64,000 nucleotides of DNA, from NCBI GenBank assembly GCA_014529385.2, contig CM043947.1, positions 128,583,891-128,647,890 of the forward strand, given 5' to 3'. The DNA is from Adiantum capillus-veneris. Its lineage: Eukaryota > Streptophyta > Polypodiopsida > Polypodiales > Pteridaceae. The position numbers and the translations under genes were made by a program. The notes under the pieces were generated by a model. It was not told where the DNA came from and did not search any database. It saw nothing but the letters and a program-made list of their open reading frames with translations. Shown piece by piece: positions 23,211 to 35,309 of the stretch (position 1 is the first letter of the stretch; every line of letters begins with the position of its first letter).

Positions 23211-23779
23211 GGGGCGATTGTGTTATCATATACAAGGTAAGTCTCCAAAACCTAGTTGTTTTTACATGAACAATCCACCACCTCCTAATCCTTCTCATGC
23301 AATTCAATTTCATCAGTATCATTGGGTGCAAGGGATTGGGATAAATGTTCACATGATAGGAAAATCTTTTTTCAAAAATGTATTGTATTCTTCTTTGGTG
23401 TTGACGCAACATGAGATTTCTACAATCCCCAAATCCTATTATACTCCCAATTGTAGACTATGATGTCTCTTTTGATGTGCATGTTTTTATCTTGTTTTAG
23501 CTAGGTTAATGAATCAAGAGTACTTGTATCATACATTCATTCCTTTGGCTAGACAAGACGTGCATGTAATAGTTGGCACAAAGCTACAATTTCAACGTGT
23601 TTTCTGTCGTATGTTGAACCTAGGCAAGTAGCAGCTATCAATGCCTCAGTTAATCCGTTCATTTTGCCATTGATTTGCTATGATCTAAGCTTTGATGTCT
23701 ACATTTTTATTCTACTTTGAAATTTGATTTTGCAAAAGGAAAAAAAAAAAGGAAAAGAAATTTTTGAGTAAAACCAGCA
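23211..23779 (+). other. Leader between PBS and gag of Tat-like element
   Basis: Non-coding. Ends in an A-rich stretch (23740-23760) before the gag start at 23780. Short ORFs on both strands here show no domain. Confidence 0.6.
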
Positions 23780-24836
23780 ACATGGATACAACTAGGCAAA
23801 TGAGTGGCTACCCCTTGTTCTTTGGAGAGCCTGGGGAGGATGCAGAATTTGCCGTAGCAAATTTCAAAATGTCTTGATGTATCAAGGGGATAGCAACTAA
23901 TCAAGAACGTGTAGAAATGTTTGAGGTAGTACTTAGGAACGATGCTAGCACTTCGTTTGACTCTTTGACTGAGAAAGTTAAGGGAAATTATACGGAAGTT
24001 GTGACTCGCTTCAAGGGATACTTCTTTGATCCATAAAACACTCAAAAACTATGGTAAGACATTGTCTCTCATAAACAAAAAGACTTAGATGACTACTACT
24101 TGTATAAGCAAGAGTTTCTATGTCTTTGGGCTTTATGGGTATGAAATGTTGCTAGCCTAGGTGATGGTGCATAGTTTTTAAAGATGGAAAGGTTCATAGC
24201 TGGTCTCTTCCCTGATCTTCAGGTAAAGGTGGAGGCGGGTGCACCCACTACCTATGATGCAGCTAAAACCAGAGCTTCCAAGAAGTATAGGAAACTCAAG
24301 TGCCTACTGGGAGAGATTCCAATAGAAGGCCTTCGACCCAAAGGTAAGTTACAAACATCAATGTCTAGGGAGCTTCTCAAGGTAATGACTAAAGTTATCG
24401 AGAAGTTAAATGAATCTTTGTGCAACCTTTCAATTCACCTTGCACAAGCTGTAGGTCCAAAGGGACAAGCAAAGAAGTCAAAAGAGCGAGAGCCACAACC
24501 TAGGAGATTCTTGCAATGTTGGAATTTTGGAGAGTCTAGACATGGGATGTGTAATTGTCCTTGGCCCCAGGGGGAGCCAGGGAGACCTAACTTGAATTAC
24601 CAGTGACGAATGAAGGTGAAGGCACTAGTCAGCAACCTATGCTTTTGCAGAGACCAAATGTTTCTCGACCTCCACAACGGCAAGTAGAGGGAATACCACC
24701 TTTGCCTGACCCAAATGTCAATGCTATAGAAGTCACAAAATCCAAAGAGGGTGACATTGAAGCAAATGGCATCACACGTGGTCGGGGAAAAGGTAAGGAG
24801 AAGGAAGGAGTAACATCACAAATTGACCATGGATAA
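23780..24836 (+). pseudogene. gag: Tat-like gag
   Basis: The ATG at 23780 starts MDTTRQMSGYPLFFGEPGED, matching the F-x-G-x-P start of plant gypsy gag. Stops follow at 23877 and further on. 24184-24606 is open and carries MERFIAGLFPDLQVKVE and a late CCHC-like CWNFGESRHGMCNC in which the second Cys is Phe. 24603-24836 continues the proline-rich gag tail in another frame. The product would form the particle; it is broken here. Confidence 0.82.
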
Positions 24837-25354
24837 GGAAAGAAAGCAAAGGAAACCAAGGAATCCAAGAGGACCCGGTGCCGCATCAACCTTCAAGTCT
24901 TCCCTATTGGACATGATATGGCTCCGTACAACCTTATGGAGGACATGAGAGGTAAGGGTTCAAGCATATCATGGCCTCAATTTCTTGCATTATGCTCACA
25001 AGTTAGGAGGGAGTTAACAAAGGCAGTTAGCACTAGGAGAAGGATGAAAGAAAATGTTCCTGTTGTTAAAACTGCACATGCCCAAATGAATGAGGACATT
25101 ACACCTTTGCTAGATTGCTATATCAAGGGAAAACTAGTTAGGAAAGGTCTAGTGGATGGGAGCTCAAAAATTTGCATCATGACAGAGGACCTTATGTAGA
25201 GACTAGGTATGAACATTCATGAGACGCATGAAATCAAAGTGAAAATGGAAAATAATAGCAAGGCTAGGTGTTTGGGAGTCTGTAAGAATGTTTCCGTGGA
25301 AGCTTTTAGCATTAAGAAGGTTGTTGATTTTTAAAGGTTGTTAATTTCTATGTT
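24837..25354 (+). pseudogene. pol: Tat-like protease, frameshifted
   Basis: 24918-25199 reads FPQ/ISWPQFLALCSQVRREL then LVRKGLVDGSSKICIMTEDL, the retropepsin active-site region with LVDGSS in place of (I/V)D(S/T)GA. After a stop at 25197 the sequence MNIHETHEIKVKMENN follows. A short duplication (GGTTGTTGATTTTTAAA / GGTTGTTAATTTC near 25318-25350) shifts the frame just before the pol ORF. The corresponding region of element R (44400-43990) is clearly related. Confidence 0.8.
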
Positions 25355-27070
25355 ATGTCTACAAAGGGAACTGACTATCCATTTATCCTAGGTAGACCGT
25401 GGCTAATGACAATGCAAGCTTTGCAGGATTGGGAAAGTGGAAAGTTGAATTGTAGAAATGACAACCACAAGAATTTTTTCTTTGACATGAAGGAGCAACG
25501 TCAAGAGGAGCTCCATGAGGAATCTTCTCAAAGTGAAAGCGGGGATGATTGGACCGATGACTCCTCGGAAGAAGAAAGCAATGGTAGCACTACGGAGGAT
25601 GAGTCATCCATTGAATTCATGGGTGTGAAGTCTAGGCCTAATAACAAAGAGACATCTTGCCAAGGTTTAGAAGAGGTAGACACCCAAGAGAACCAAAGTT
25701 TTCATGATGAAGAAATGCTAGATGGTATGTTGTCAAAGACTCTTACTTTGGAGGAAAGAGAGAGGTTCAAAAGTATGCTAAGGAAGTTTCCTAAGATTTT
25801 TGCTAAAGATTACATAGATGTACGTGGAGTGGATTCCATTCAACACAAGATCGAGCTAAAGCCAGAGGCCAAAACTAAAGCACAAAAGCTACGAAGGTTA
25901 GGAGTCATCAAAGAGCAAGCACTATTCAAAGAGGTGAGGAAGCTTCTAGCAGTAGGGTTCATCTACCCCGTAGAGAATTCTGAGTGGGTCTCTATAGTTG
26001 TGGTCACTCGGAAAAAGAATGGCAAGTGGAGGATATGTGTCAATTATCGTCCACTCAACGAGGCAACAAAAAGGGATCACTTTCCCCTCCCATCTCAAGA
26101 TGAGATTCTTAATGAGGTAGCAGGTAAAGAAAATTACATAGTATGTGATGGCTACTCTGGTTGCTTTCAAATAGGCATTGCATTGGAGGATCAATTAAAA
26201 ACAACCTTCATCACCCCTTGGGGTCATTATGCTTTTAGAGTCATGCCGTTTGGTTTGACAAATGCTCGAGCAACGTTTCAACGATTCATGAACATGGTGT
26301 TTCAAGCACTCTTTGGGAAGTCTATTAGAGTATTCATAGATGATTTTTGCATCTATAGCTCTAAATCATTGCATCCACAGAAGGTAGAAGAAGCCTTGAA
26401 GAAGCTATATGATATGGGAGGTCAACTTAATCCCGATAAGTGCCACATAGGTGAGGATGAAGTGATCTTGCTTGGTCACAAGGTTTCTTCCAAAGGCATT
26501 GAGGTGGATCCAGCAAAAGCAAAAGCTATCATTGAGCTACCGTCACCAAAGAGTCTTAAGGAGGTAATTTCATTTATTCAAAAGGTGAAGTACATGTCAA
26601 GCTTCATTCACTTGGCATCGGAGTTACTTCACCCCCTCCAAAAGTTGACACAACATGTAGAGTTTGCATGGTCTGATGAGCTTGAAGAGTACTTTTCTTG
26701 TATTAAAATGGTTTTGGCGGAACTACTGATGCTCATGCCTCCATGTTGGGAGTTTACATTCTTTGTTAGCTCAAGTGTGGGTGAGGAGACATTGGGTGCA
26801 GTATTGTTGCAGCAAGATCCTCATAGCACTAGGATGCGGCCTGTCTACTTTGCTAGCCGGGTCATGAATGCACGTGAAAAGGATTACAGAGAAGCAAAAT
26901 ATATGATGCTTTCTCTTGTCTTTATAGTGAGGAAGTTTAGATACTACCTCTTGCCAAAACCCTTTATCATAATCATCACTGCTGAAAACTTGTTTCCTTG
27001 GGTGTTATCTCAAATGACACTAAGTCCCAGGATTGCAAAATGGATTATGGAATTGCAAGAGTTCCAATAG
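25355..27070 (+). CDS. pol: Tat-like pol: protease end, RT and RNase H (571 codons open)
   Basis: Opens with the protease C-terminus (YPFILGRPWLMTMQALQDWE, residues ~7-26), then an acidic linker. RT spans ~residues 160-380: VVVTRKKNGKWRICVNYRPL, then FPLPSQDEILNEVAGK, then YAFRVMPFGLTNARATFQRF and catalytic VFIDDFCIYS near 26330. RNase H follows (YFASRVMNAREKDYREAKY, then ITAENLFPW), with the usual TDH replaced by TAEN, so this RNase H looks degenerate, as is usual in Tat elements. It ends at a TAG at 27068. The frame continues beyond it. Confidence 0.9.
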   Translation: MSTKGTDYPFILGRPWLMTMQALQDWESGKLNCRNDNHKNFFFDMKEQRQEELHEESSQSESGDDWTDDSSEEESNGSTTEDESSIEFMGVKSRPNNKETSCQGLEEVDTQENQSFHDEEMLDGMLSKTLTLEERERFKSMLRKFPKIFAKDYIDVRGVDSIQHKIELKPEAKTKAQKLRRLGVIKEQALFKEVRKLLAVGFIYPVENSEWVSIVVVTRKKNGKWRICVNYRPLNEATKRDHFPLPSQDEILNEVAGKENYIVCDGYSGCFQIGIALEDQLKTTFITPWGHYAFRVMPFGLTNARATFQRFMNMVFQALFGKSIRVFIDDFCIYSSKSLHPQKVEEALKKLYDMGGQLNPDKCHIGEDEVILLGHKVSSKGIEVDPAKAKAIIELPSPKSLKEVISFIQKVKYMSSFIHLASELLHPLQKLTQHVEFAWSDELEEYFSCIKMVLAELLMLMPPCWEFTFFVSSSVGEETLGAVLLQQDPHSTRMRPVYFASRVMNAREKDYREAKYMMLSLVFIVRKFRYYLLPKPFIIIITAENLFPWVLSQMTLSPRIAKWIMELQEFQ

Positions 27071-27640
27071 TCTTTCAGAGTAGAAGATAGTTTGCATGCA
27101 CAATTAGCAGGGATTTTCACCTATAGAGTGCATGAAAGGGACATCAAGGTGCCTAAGGTGAAAACCCTACCCTTATTACCATCAAGGCATTTACCTAATG
27201 CATTCACCTTGTTCTTTGATGGAGCATTTAAGAAGGCTACAGAAAAAGCAGGGGGAGGGCTTGTGTTGCTTGATTCAAATGGTGAGGTTGTTATGAAAGA
27301 GCATGTGAATTTTCCCGGTTCCACGAGCAACAATGAAGCAGAATATGACATACTAATCCATGGTTTGTAGATGTGTGTTACTCAAAAGATACGTCGTCTC
27401 ATGGTAAAAGGAGATTCACTTATCATTGTGAAGCAAATTCTAGGTATTTGGGCATGTAAGAATGAAAGGCTAAGGCAAAAGGTTCATGCCATCTGTAGAC
27501 TCTTCAATCAATTTGAAGAAATACAATTGTATCATATTCCTAGGAAACAAAATGAAGATGCTGATTCGCTTGCCCAAAAAGGAGTTGCATGTGTTAAGAG
27601 TGAAGTGCAGGTCATCATGGAAGCAGCAGTGATAAAGCAA
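27071..27640 (+). pseudogene. pol: Archaeal-type RNase H (aRNH) of Tat-like pol
   Basis: In the same frame as the RT ORF: TLFFDGAFKKATEKAGGG (first Asp), then TSNNEAEYDILIHGL (Glu), one TAG at 27368, then LMVKGDSLIIVKQILG (Asp) and IPRKQNEDADSLAQKG (last Asp). All four acidic residues of the second RNase H type are present. This domain is a hallmark of the Tat clade. It lies between the degenerate RNase H and integrase. Confidence 0.9.
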
Positions 27641-28840
27641 CCAAGGTACCAGGGGATGGAGTCATTGGCTCCCATTGTGAGCTACATTTTAGAGGGCTTC
27701 ACAAAGGCTCAAAAGTGGAGGCTCATTAAGAAGGCGAGTTCGTATTTGTTTTTGGAAGGTGCCCTATACCAAAGAGGAAAAGATCAAGTTTGCAGGAGAA
27801 TACTGACAACCAAGGAGATTCCAGCCATTCTTGAAGGTTTGCATGAGGAAAGGTGTGGTGGTCATTTTGCACAGGAACTCACTGCGAAAAGATTTTTCTT
27901 TTTGGGTATGTTTGGCCAGGCTTGCAAATTGATGTTCAAAATTGGTGTAAAAGCTGCCACAATTGTCAGATTAATGGAAACAAGCGCCTATTGCATGGTC
28001 CATGTCAGTTAGTCCTTGCAAATGGTCTATTTGAAAAATGGGGCATTGATGCTATGGGTCCATTACCTAGGACTAAAAATGGAAAATTGTATATCTTGGT
28101 GGCCATAGACTGCATGACTAGGTGGGTGGAAGCTCAAAGTGTGGCAAGAGTCAATGCTAGGAAAATTAGCAAGTTTGTGTCACCTTTGGAGATTGTCTCT
28201 AATAATGGTCCAAGATTTAGGAAGGGCTTGCTCACAGAAGTTTGTGATGAGCTTCACATTCTACATCGGCATAGCACACCCTACTATACTCATTCAAATG
28301 GTTTGGTAGAGAAGGCTAATGGTATCATTGCAGGAATCATTCGGAAGATGGTAAAGAATAATACAAAGCTATGGGATGACTTCTTGGATGGACATTGTGG
28401 GCCTATCGGACTACCTACAAGGAAGCAACAGAGTTCACACCCTTCCACCTAGTCTATGGTCAAGAGGCTTTGCAATCCATCGAGCTCAACATTCCAACGA
28501 CGAGACTTCATGGAAAGGTGGCACAAGGAGAAGAAGCAGTGTGAGGAGATCGTCTTCTCACCCTAGTAGAACTAGAATGGAAACGAGAGGGGCTTATGAG
28601 TGCTATAAAAAAAAGGCTACGCAAATAAATGACAAGCTCAACAAAAAGGTGAAAGACAAAGGGATCAAGGAAGGAGATTTGGTGCTAAGGTACGATAATC
28701 GCCTTGACAATCTCTTTGCTGTGAAATTCAATACTAGATGGCAGGGTCCCTACATTGTAAAGAAGGCCTACTACTCACGCTACTATCAACTCATGGATTT
28801 GGATGGCAAGGATCACCCGAAGAAGGTGAATGGGTATTGA
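27641..28840 (+). pseudogene. pol: Tat-like integrase, frameshifted
   Basis: The zinc region is split by a frameshift near 27915 (HEERCGGHF in one frame, CKSCHNCQ in the next). Core: WGIDAMGPLPRTKNG (first Asp), IVSNNGPRF where the usual SDNG has Asp changed to Asn, then NGLVEKANGI (Glu). 28376-28840 gives the C-terminal GDLVLRY...KFNTRWQGPYIVKKAY domain in another frame. Inactive both by frameshift and by loss of the second catalytic Asp. Confidence 0.88.
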
Positions 28841-29050
28841 CTAAATCCCTTTTTGAGTCGCGTTCTACCGGAGGATCTACAAGAGCATCGAAAAGCTACA
28901 ATACCATGTAAGTATTTGAGCTTGACACTAAAAGATGAAGATTCGATTAAGGCACCAAATATCAGAACGAATGGAAAAACAATCTCATTGGAAGATATGT
29001 CTTTTGATGGTACATGAATGTACCATCATCTTAGGGGGGGGGGGGCTAAA
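28841..29050 (+). promoter_or_regulatory. Tat 3' non-coding end and polypurine tract
   Basis: About 190 bp of untranslated sequence after pol, then a run of 13-14 G followed by CTAAA at ~29031-29050, immediately before the TGATATCC start of the 3' LTR. The G-run is the plus-strand primer. Confidence 0.82.
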
Positions 29051-31234
29051 TGATATCCGTTTTTTTGGCTCTCATAAAATCTTTTAAGAAGCCACTTCAC
29101 CCCACAAAAACACCCTAGCACAATGACTAGGCTCGCTTTTTCATTGTAAATAGCGTGTGTGTGATTAGGGTTTTTATCAAATTGTTTTATTAAAATCATT
29201 GAGCGAGTCATTGGGCTAAGAGACAAAAAACTAAATTCATAATATTACGATCCTCTTTACATGTAAATATTATCCATCAAATAAAGGACCTAAGTATAAA
29301 GGGTTTTTCTCAAAAAATTTGTATTTATGTAAATATATATTTCTAGGTTTGCATTATCAGGCCTAAGTATGCTAGCTTCCATTGCATGTCATTCCTTATA
29401 ACATGTTTTACTATAATTCTATCCCTTAAGCTCTACTCACACAAGCCTTGAAAAAACTTCGTGTGACTTCACCATAAAAATTCACCAATCACCTTATTGG
29501 CTCCGTCATATTTTTCCATTCCTCCAAGATAAATATTCACAAATACATAGGTTCCATCTTCAAATAAATTCCATAAATCACTCAAACTAGAGAATAATTG
29601 AGGGTCCCTTCCCTCATGATTTTACTCATTTTATTTTTCACATATAAATTTTTAGTTGCCACCATGCATCCCATGTGTCCATTTCTTTATAAGATCCATG
29701 ACTAGCTAACCTATCTTCTTGACCCACAAATATATATCATATTTGATACTTATCCTATACCATACATGTGTGCAAGCTCCTTGGCAAACTTAGGTCATGG
29801 TTGATGTATGGGGGGATCACTTGGAAGCTACAAAGGAAAAAGAATCAAATAGTGGCTCACTTCAAGACTTATGAGGTGTTGCAGGGACAACTTTTTTCTC
29901 GAGTTTTGGCGCCCTCTTCTGCTCCAAATTTGAGGATATGTCCAAAAGACAAATTGTAGATTGTAATCTGAAGTATTTTCCATAAAGTTTTCAGAGTTTT
30001 TGGAGTCAAGAGCGATTTTACATACATTTTATGTCCGAGTTCAAAACTGCCACCTCATACACCCAAAAGTCTTCCTATTTTCTATCACTCCTCCACACAC
30101 CTACTCACTCATACACACTCCTCCCTCTCCTTCCCACACCCCAACCTGCACCTTCCATAACTCCTAACACCTTCTTCACCATCCTCAGTCCCTCTCTTCA
30201 CCATAGCTTCCATGATACACGCACATACTCTCATATATCTCTACACCTACTCCCATATTCACATTCCCTCTTCACCATCATGAAAATTACAAAAGAAAAG
30301 AAAATTGGATATGATTTATGTCTGCAAATGAAGGATTTTCAGCAAGAAGACCTTGAAGTCTTCAAATCGACGCTACGTCACCATCAACCCACGACTCTCT
30401 CAAATGGATGCTTCATCCACCAGTGTCACTAGATGAACTTCCTCTTTGATTCCATCTATCCCGCTAATTTTCAATACCTTCTTAAGGCATTTTACCATTG
30501 TCATGCACCTTGTGTGCACCTCATTGTAATCATAATCACTAACCTAGTAGCATTAACCCTAATGACAAAAGCACATCACCTCAAGGAAGTAGAACTCTCT
30601 TTCTCCCTCTTTTTTCCCTCTCCTTTTTCATTCACCATCATTAATAATGGTCTCTCTCTTGAGCCCACATGCATGTGACTTAAGGAGATAAGAAAGGCCC
30701 ACTCCATTTTGAAAATGTAAAAAATGCTAAGCTCAATTTGTTAGCGTGGAATTCAAATTAACCATAATCCAAATAAGTGATCTCCAACCTATAAATAGAC
30801 CCCTTCCCTTCATTGTAAAGGCATACAGAAAATTCTAGCGCTAGAGGCGTGAGGAGAGATTTGGTTGTAGATACTATAGTGTGAGATTCACACTTTAGTG
30901 GATTATAGCATTGATGCTACATTTTCTAAGTGAGAGAGTGTGAGAGTTTCACATCTCAAGCCACCATTGTACCTATCCTTATAGTCGTGAATAAATTTGA
31001 AGTCTTAGTGCTCCAAAGACGTGATTTTGTCTCCAATTCATATTCCATCCAGTTATGCGATGCTAGTCAAAGATTTGAGGTGATGTGTATGCCGCAATTT
31101 CTCAGTTGAGCTTGTGAGATTAAGTGTTTTGGGTGATTTTTATTACCAATACTAGTTCATTGTAAGAGTTTTGAGTGGTGAGAGGTCTCCCAGATCCTAA
31201 GATGATGTGTGTGTTGGCAAAGTGTTGAGCATGT
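29051..31234 (+). mobile_element. 3' LTR of Tat-like element, left part
   Basis: Matches 19273-21448 of the 5' LTR with scattered substitutions and small indels, including the TATA box (30790-30797). It is interrupted at 31234 by element Q. The remaining ~330 bp are at 37339-37667. Confidence 0.92.
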
Positions 31235-33300
31235 TGAAGAGGGGGAATAGGGAACACACCCAACACACAAAATATATGCCTCTCTACAGCCCAGGGATTC
31301 CACATCACCCCTAACCTCTCAAATAGCACCTTCAAATTGGATAATTTTCACTAACAACTCCACTTTAGCACACAGAACAACTATCTCACCCCTTGCAAAA
31401 AACACCTTGCAGCACAAATGCACCCACACTGCTCAACTCACCGTTTCCGACTCTAGGAAAGCACCCCAATTTTTCCCTCTTGGTAGCACCCTTCACGATG
31501 CAGGAAAACTCTCTACAAGCACTGTTCAATACACAAAGAGCGAGAGAAAAGGAGGGGAATGGGGAGAAGCAACACGAGAGATAGGGGCAAATATGTGGTA
31601 TTATTGCATAGGGAAATAGCACAATCAAGTATGCAACTTCAATGTCAAGCATAACAGTACACATGCTTGCAACTTTCAATCACACATTCAGGCAAAAAAG
31701 CCCTCAAATTTTTGCATTTACATTCTTTTATAGGGGTGCCTCTAGGAGGTCTAAAAAAGAAATGATGGGTGTGTTTCTCCTCCCATGGCCTTCACTTAGA
31801 GCTATTTTTGGAATTTGTTTGCATTGCTTGCACCTGGCATAGTTCAATTTTGGAAACAATTGTATGGTATATACACCATCCTAATGTTCGCCCAACTCGG
31901 TCGCCCAGCTTGCTCCTCTTGGGGCTTTGCGTTCCCCCTCTATATCCTGTGGTCCTCCACTGACTGGATAGGCCTCGAACTGTCTCTTTCTCCCTTTTTT
32001 TCCCTGCGGGACCCTCCCCTAGTTGAGGCAATAGCGACCTCGCTATTGGGGAGGGGGTGTGACTCATCTCCTCAAAAATTTGGTGGGCAGGCCACTAAGG
32101 CACTGAGAATATCCCCCTAGCGGGCACGCCATGTTAGAACGGCCTACACCAACCAGGAATGCTAGCGCGCCTCTGGCGGACCACCATCTCAGCTCAAAAT
32201 AGCGCCCAGTGCCACCGTCAACACCATCAGCAGCGCCCCACAGGCCTTCTACCATCGCCAGCGGAGCTCACAACTCCTTTTGCCTTCACACTATGCCAAG
32301 GGCTCATGGGCCAGGATTTATACCCCAGACGCCTTCCCTTGGTCCCCTCATGTGGGACTTCTTGCATGCCATGTGGCAGTGCCCAGGATCCCCTACCCTC
32401 TAAGTCCCTTGGAATTCCAAAAAAAAACTTTTTGATTGTACAATTCCCCCCCCCCCCCCCCCCCCCCCCCCTTTGAGGGCTTGATAATTGTCACCAAGTA
32501 TGTTGTTGAGCCGGAAAACCCGGTCGGAAGCTCACCGTGCCGACTTGAAAATGCCCGGCTCCAACCGCATTTTGGGATTTCCCAAGACCTCATACTGAGG
32601 GCGCAAAAATCGATCAAAGCATCTGCAACCAACTTTGGACAAAGGCACCCAATCTTCCGACTGTTGTAACTTTTTGCTCTGGACTACGTTTGACATGCAA
32701 TCAATTCTTGCTAGCTCTGTATGATGCATACCCTACTCTAGAACCTTGTCAAGTCTCAAAAGATGACAGATTGCATGATTCTCCATGTGGTCAGGTGGGC
32801 ATCAACCTAGCCTCCTCTAAACCTAGCCCCCTCTAAAACTTCAACTGGCCATAAAATGCAAACCATGGCTATGATCCGCAATCTAAAAGGACGGGCAGGC
32901 TCTATAACTTGAGCTCTACGCATGTGTACCTCGACTCCCACTTGGACCACCTGTCTCTAGCTGTCGTGTCAGGCAAGAATCTACAATCCACTGAAACCAA
33001 CCTTCAATAACTTGGGCTCTGTAGCTCTGTTTGATAAGCCATTTGGGCTTGCTCCTTCAGCACTTCAAGGTCTTCATTCCTAGACCCAAAAGTTTCACTT
33101 TGCATCTCCTTCATCTGTTCACCAAACAAGCCCCTCATGGAGTCTTCCTTGGCCTATAAGCCACATCAGGCATACAATTCCGATGCTATCTGTCATCCCA
33201 TGATTTTCCTAGCTACTCCAACCCTTTGCCATACTTCTGCTAGCGTGCATATATATATGGCAATGCCACTTTCTAGAGTTGACACACTTTGGATGCACCA
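31235..33300 (-). mobile_element. 3' LTR of element Q
   Basis: Plus-strand start TGAAGAGGGGGAATAGG, end TGGATGCACCA. It contains a CTATAAAAG TATA box on the minus strand (plus 31725-31733) and a C-run of ~24 (32446-32471) absent from the other LTR. ORFs on either strand are not conserved. Confidence 0.87.
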
Positions 33301-33880
33301 TCATTGCCCACCTCCCAGCTGAGCATTAATGCTCAACCACATAAGATCTTTTATTCCACTACTAACTGCAAAACCTGGCACACACTATGAGAAAACTAAA
33401 ACCATATCTACATAGTTCTATTGCATCCTACTTTCAAACATTCAAGTGGGTTGCCCCACCCCCTGCATCACATAGCTTCCACCTGGATCGAACACTTGTC
33501 GTTGATATCTTCCACCCATCTGTAACTGCTCACCAGAGTGCCGTACCTCAGCACCTAGACCACCATGTCTGTAGGCTGCCCATAGCCTACCTTCTGCACT
33601 CCATGCATTCCTTTGCAACTTGTCTACTCCATACCAAGTAGCACTAAGCATATCGTCATTAGAAAAACATGTACCTGACACCAAGCTCCAACACATGTCT
33701 TACCCTCCCTCCCAACCAAATAAAGTGGAGGCCTTGAGCATATACCCCTCCACCTACTGAACCAGTCTCCATAGAGTTGTATCTACCACCATATGCATCA
33801 ACCATAGCTTACATACCTTTGATGGAAGCAAAGCCACTGTTTGGGATTCTTCTTTCTCCACCCTTGGACATGTCTTCTAC
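33301..33880 (-). pseudogene. Element Q C-terminal domain, similar to element R
   Basis: 33696-33442 (minus) reads ...GGRYQRQVFDPGGSYVMQG, which aligns with DGNEQCFTFDPGGFYTMRG at the end of element R's ORF (near 43060). Nucleotides around TCCACCTGGATC are also shared. Upstream minus-strand sequence to ~33880 is stop-ridden but contains Gly/Tyr-rich fragments like those in R. The domain is unknown to me. It occupies the place where pol would be. Confidence 0.6.
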
Positions 33881-34560
33881 ATTCGAATCTCCATCGTCTT
33901 TGTGATCACAACCTCCTCTTTGGGACCACAATAAATTCCAGCATCATCGAGCCCTTCCTTGTCTACCGGCCCTTCAAGGTCAATCAACACCATCTGATCT
34001 TTGGTTTCAATTACCTGTTCTTCAAGCACCTCGTCTACCACTGCATCATGCTCTTCTTGGGAAGAAAGCAACTCGTTCTCTATTGCACCATCCTTGTCTT
34101 TCTCCATAGACACAGCTGCTCTATCACTCTTGGAAAAATGGTGCACATGTTGCACCACCATGGCACATTCTACCACTACTTTCATCAGCATGGCCTCACA
34201 CACCACCTTCACCTTCATATCATCATCAGTAGGTCTAAACCGCACCACTTGGCTTTTATCAAGCATCCCAACTTGCTCTGCTCCCTACTCTTCTTGCACA
34301 TGGGCTACTACCATATCATCAAACATATAAGAGCGCAGCTTTACCTTTACAAGTTCAGGTTCATCAGATTCCGTCTCTTCATCATAGGATGTGGACTCAT
34401 CTGCTCTATTCACCTTGCTTGTCTCTCAACTAATCGAGCTTGTATCATCATTGGTATTGGCATCATATACCGATTCCGTAGCTGCATGTGGTTTCGCTTA
34501 CTGCTCCACAAAAGCTTGACCATCTTCACTGCTTTGCAAACTGTCTTCATCAGCCTCTGA
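33877..34560 (-). pseudogene. Element Q acidic region downstream of gag
   Basis: 34266-33877 (minus, 129 codons) is rich in Glu, Asp and Val and has no known domain (KDQMVLIDLEGPVDKEGLDD). It could be the gag-to-C-terminal linker. The long plus-strand ORF opposite it (33841-34560) is a shadow. Confidence 0.5.
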
Positions 34561-35195
34561 ACCCTTGGTATCTGCATCTCGATTGTATTCTGCTACCTTT
34601 TCATGCAAAGTCTCCACAAGAACATGCTTTACCTCTTTAATCAATACTGGAACCTCCACATCCGCTACCGCTTTTGCATCTTGGTTCACCTTAACATGGA
34701 GCTTCTCCTTGTTGAAAAGCTCTTCCACTCTGGGCACATGCACATCACAAACTAGAAACCTCCAAGGAACATAACCAACAGTAGGTCTTACCTCAACAGG
34801 CTCTGCATTTGAGCAATTGGAATCCCCTTGGGTTGGACCCAAGAGCACTTCGCTACCTCCGCAACAGACATATAATCTACTCGCTTTAACACGCCTAGCT
34901 CCAACTTCTGCTTCACCTTTATGCTCTTTATCTTTGCCAGATAGACCATGTCTTTGTATGTATCTGCACCATATTCGACCTTTTCTCTAATCCTCGGATG
35001 CAAGGACTCTAATAGCTTTGACAGCTTCAAAGATTGATTGCTCCTGACCCCAGTAGCAATCCCTAACCTTTTTGCATCCGTCGACATACGCATTGGAAGT
35101 AGCCATAATTCAAAATCTGCTAACCAATCCTTGGGATCTTCGACGCTCGTAAATATGGGGCCAAAACCTGGTTCCACCATCTTTGCTAGCTTCAA
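34498..35195 (-). pseudogene. gag: Element Q gag
   Basis: 35195-34788 (minus) begins MKLAKMVEPGFGPIFTSVED then PKDWLADFELWLLPM, followed by LHPRIREKVEYG, the gypsy-type gag capsid pattern (D-x-x-x-W-L-x-x-F-E). 34848-34498 continues in another frame with an acidic, Val/Glu-rich tail. The start lies ~110 bp after the PBS. Without pol, its RNA would need another element's enzymes. Confidence 0.75.
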
Positions 35196-35287
35196 GCTAG
35201 ACCATCAAACTCTCGAACTTCAGCCAACCGCTTTGTCGGGGGCTAAAAAACACCACTTTCAACCGCAAATTGGAGCATCAGACAGCT

Positions 35288-35304
35288 CCTCAGTGGGGGC
35301 GCCA
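35288..35304 (-). promoter_or_regulatory. Primer-binding site of element Q
   Basis: Minus-strand TGGCGCCCCCACTGAGG, 5 nt inside the 5' LTR edge (35310). It differs from the Tat PBS at two positions. Confidence 0.8.
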
Positions 35305-35309
35305 TAAGA

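Noticed and set aside
32446-32471. C-run as a functional G-quadruplex
   Set aside because: Absent from the paired LTR, so probably recent slippage or a sequencing artefact.
33841-34560. 239-codon plus-strand ORF
   Set aside because: Opposite to the element Q coding strand, composition His/Leu/Ile-rich, no domain; a shadow ORF.
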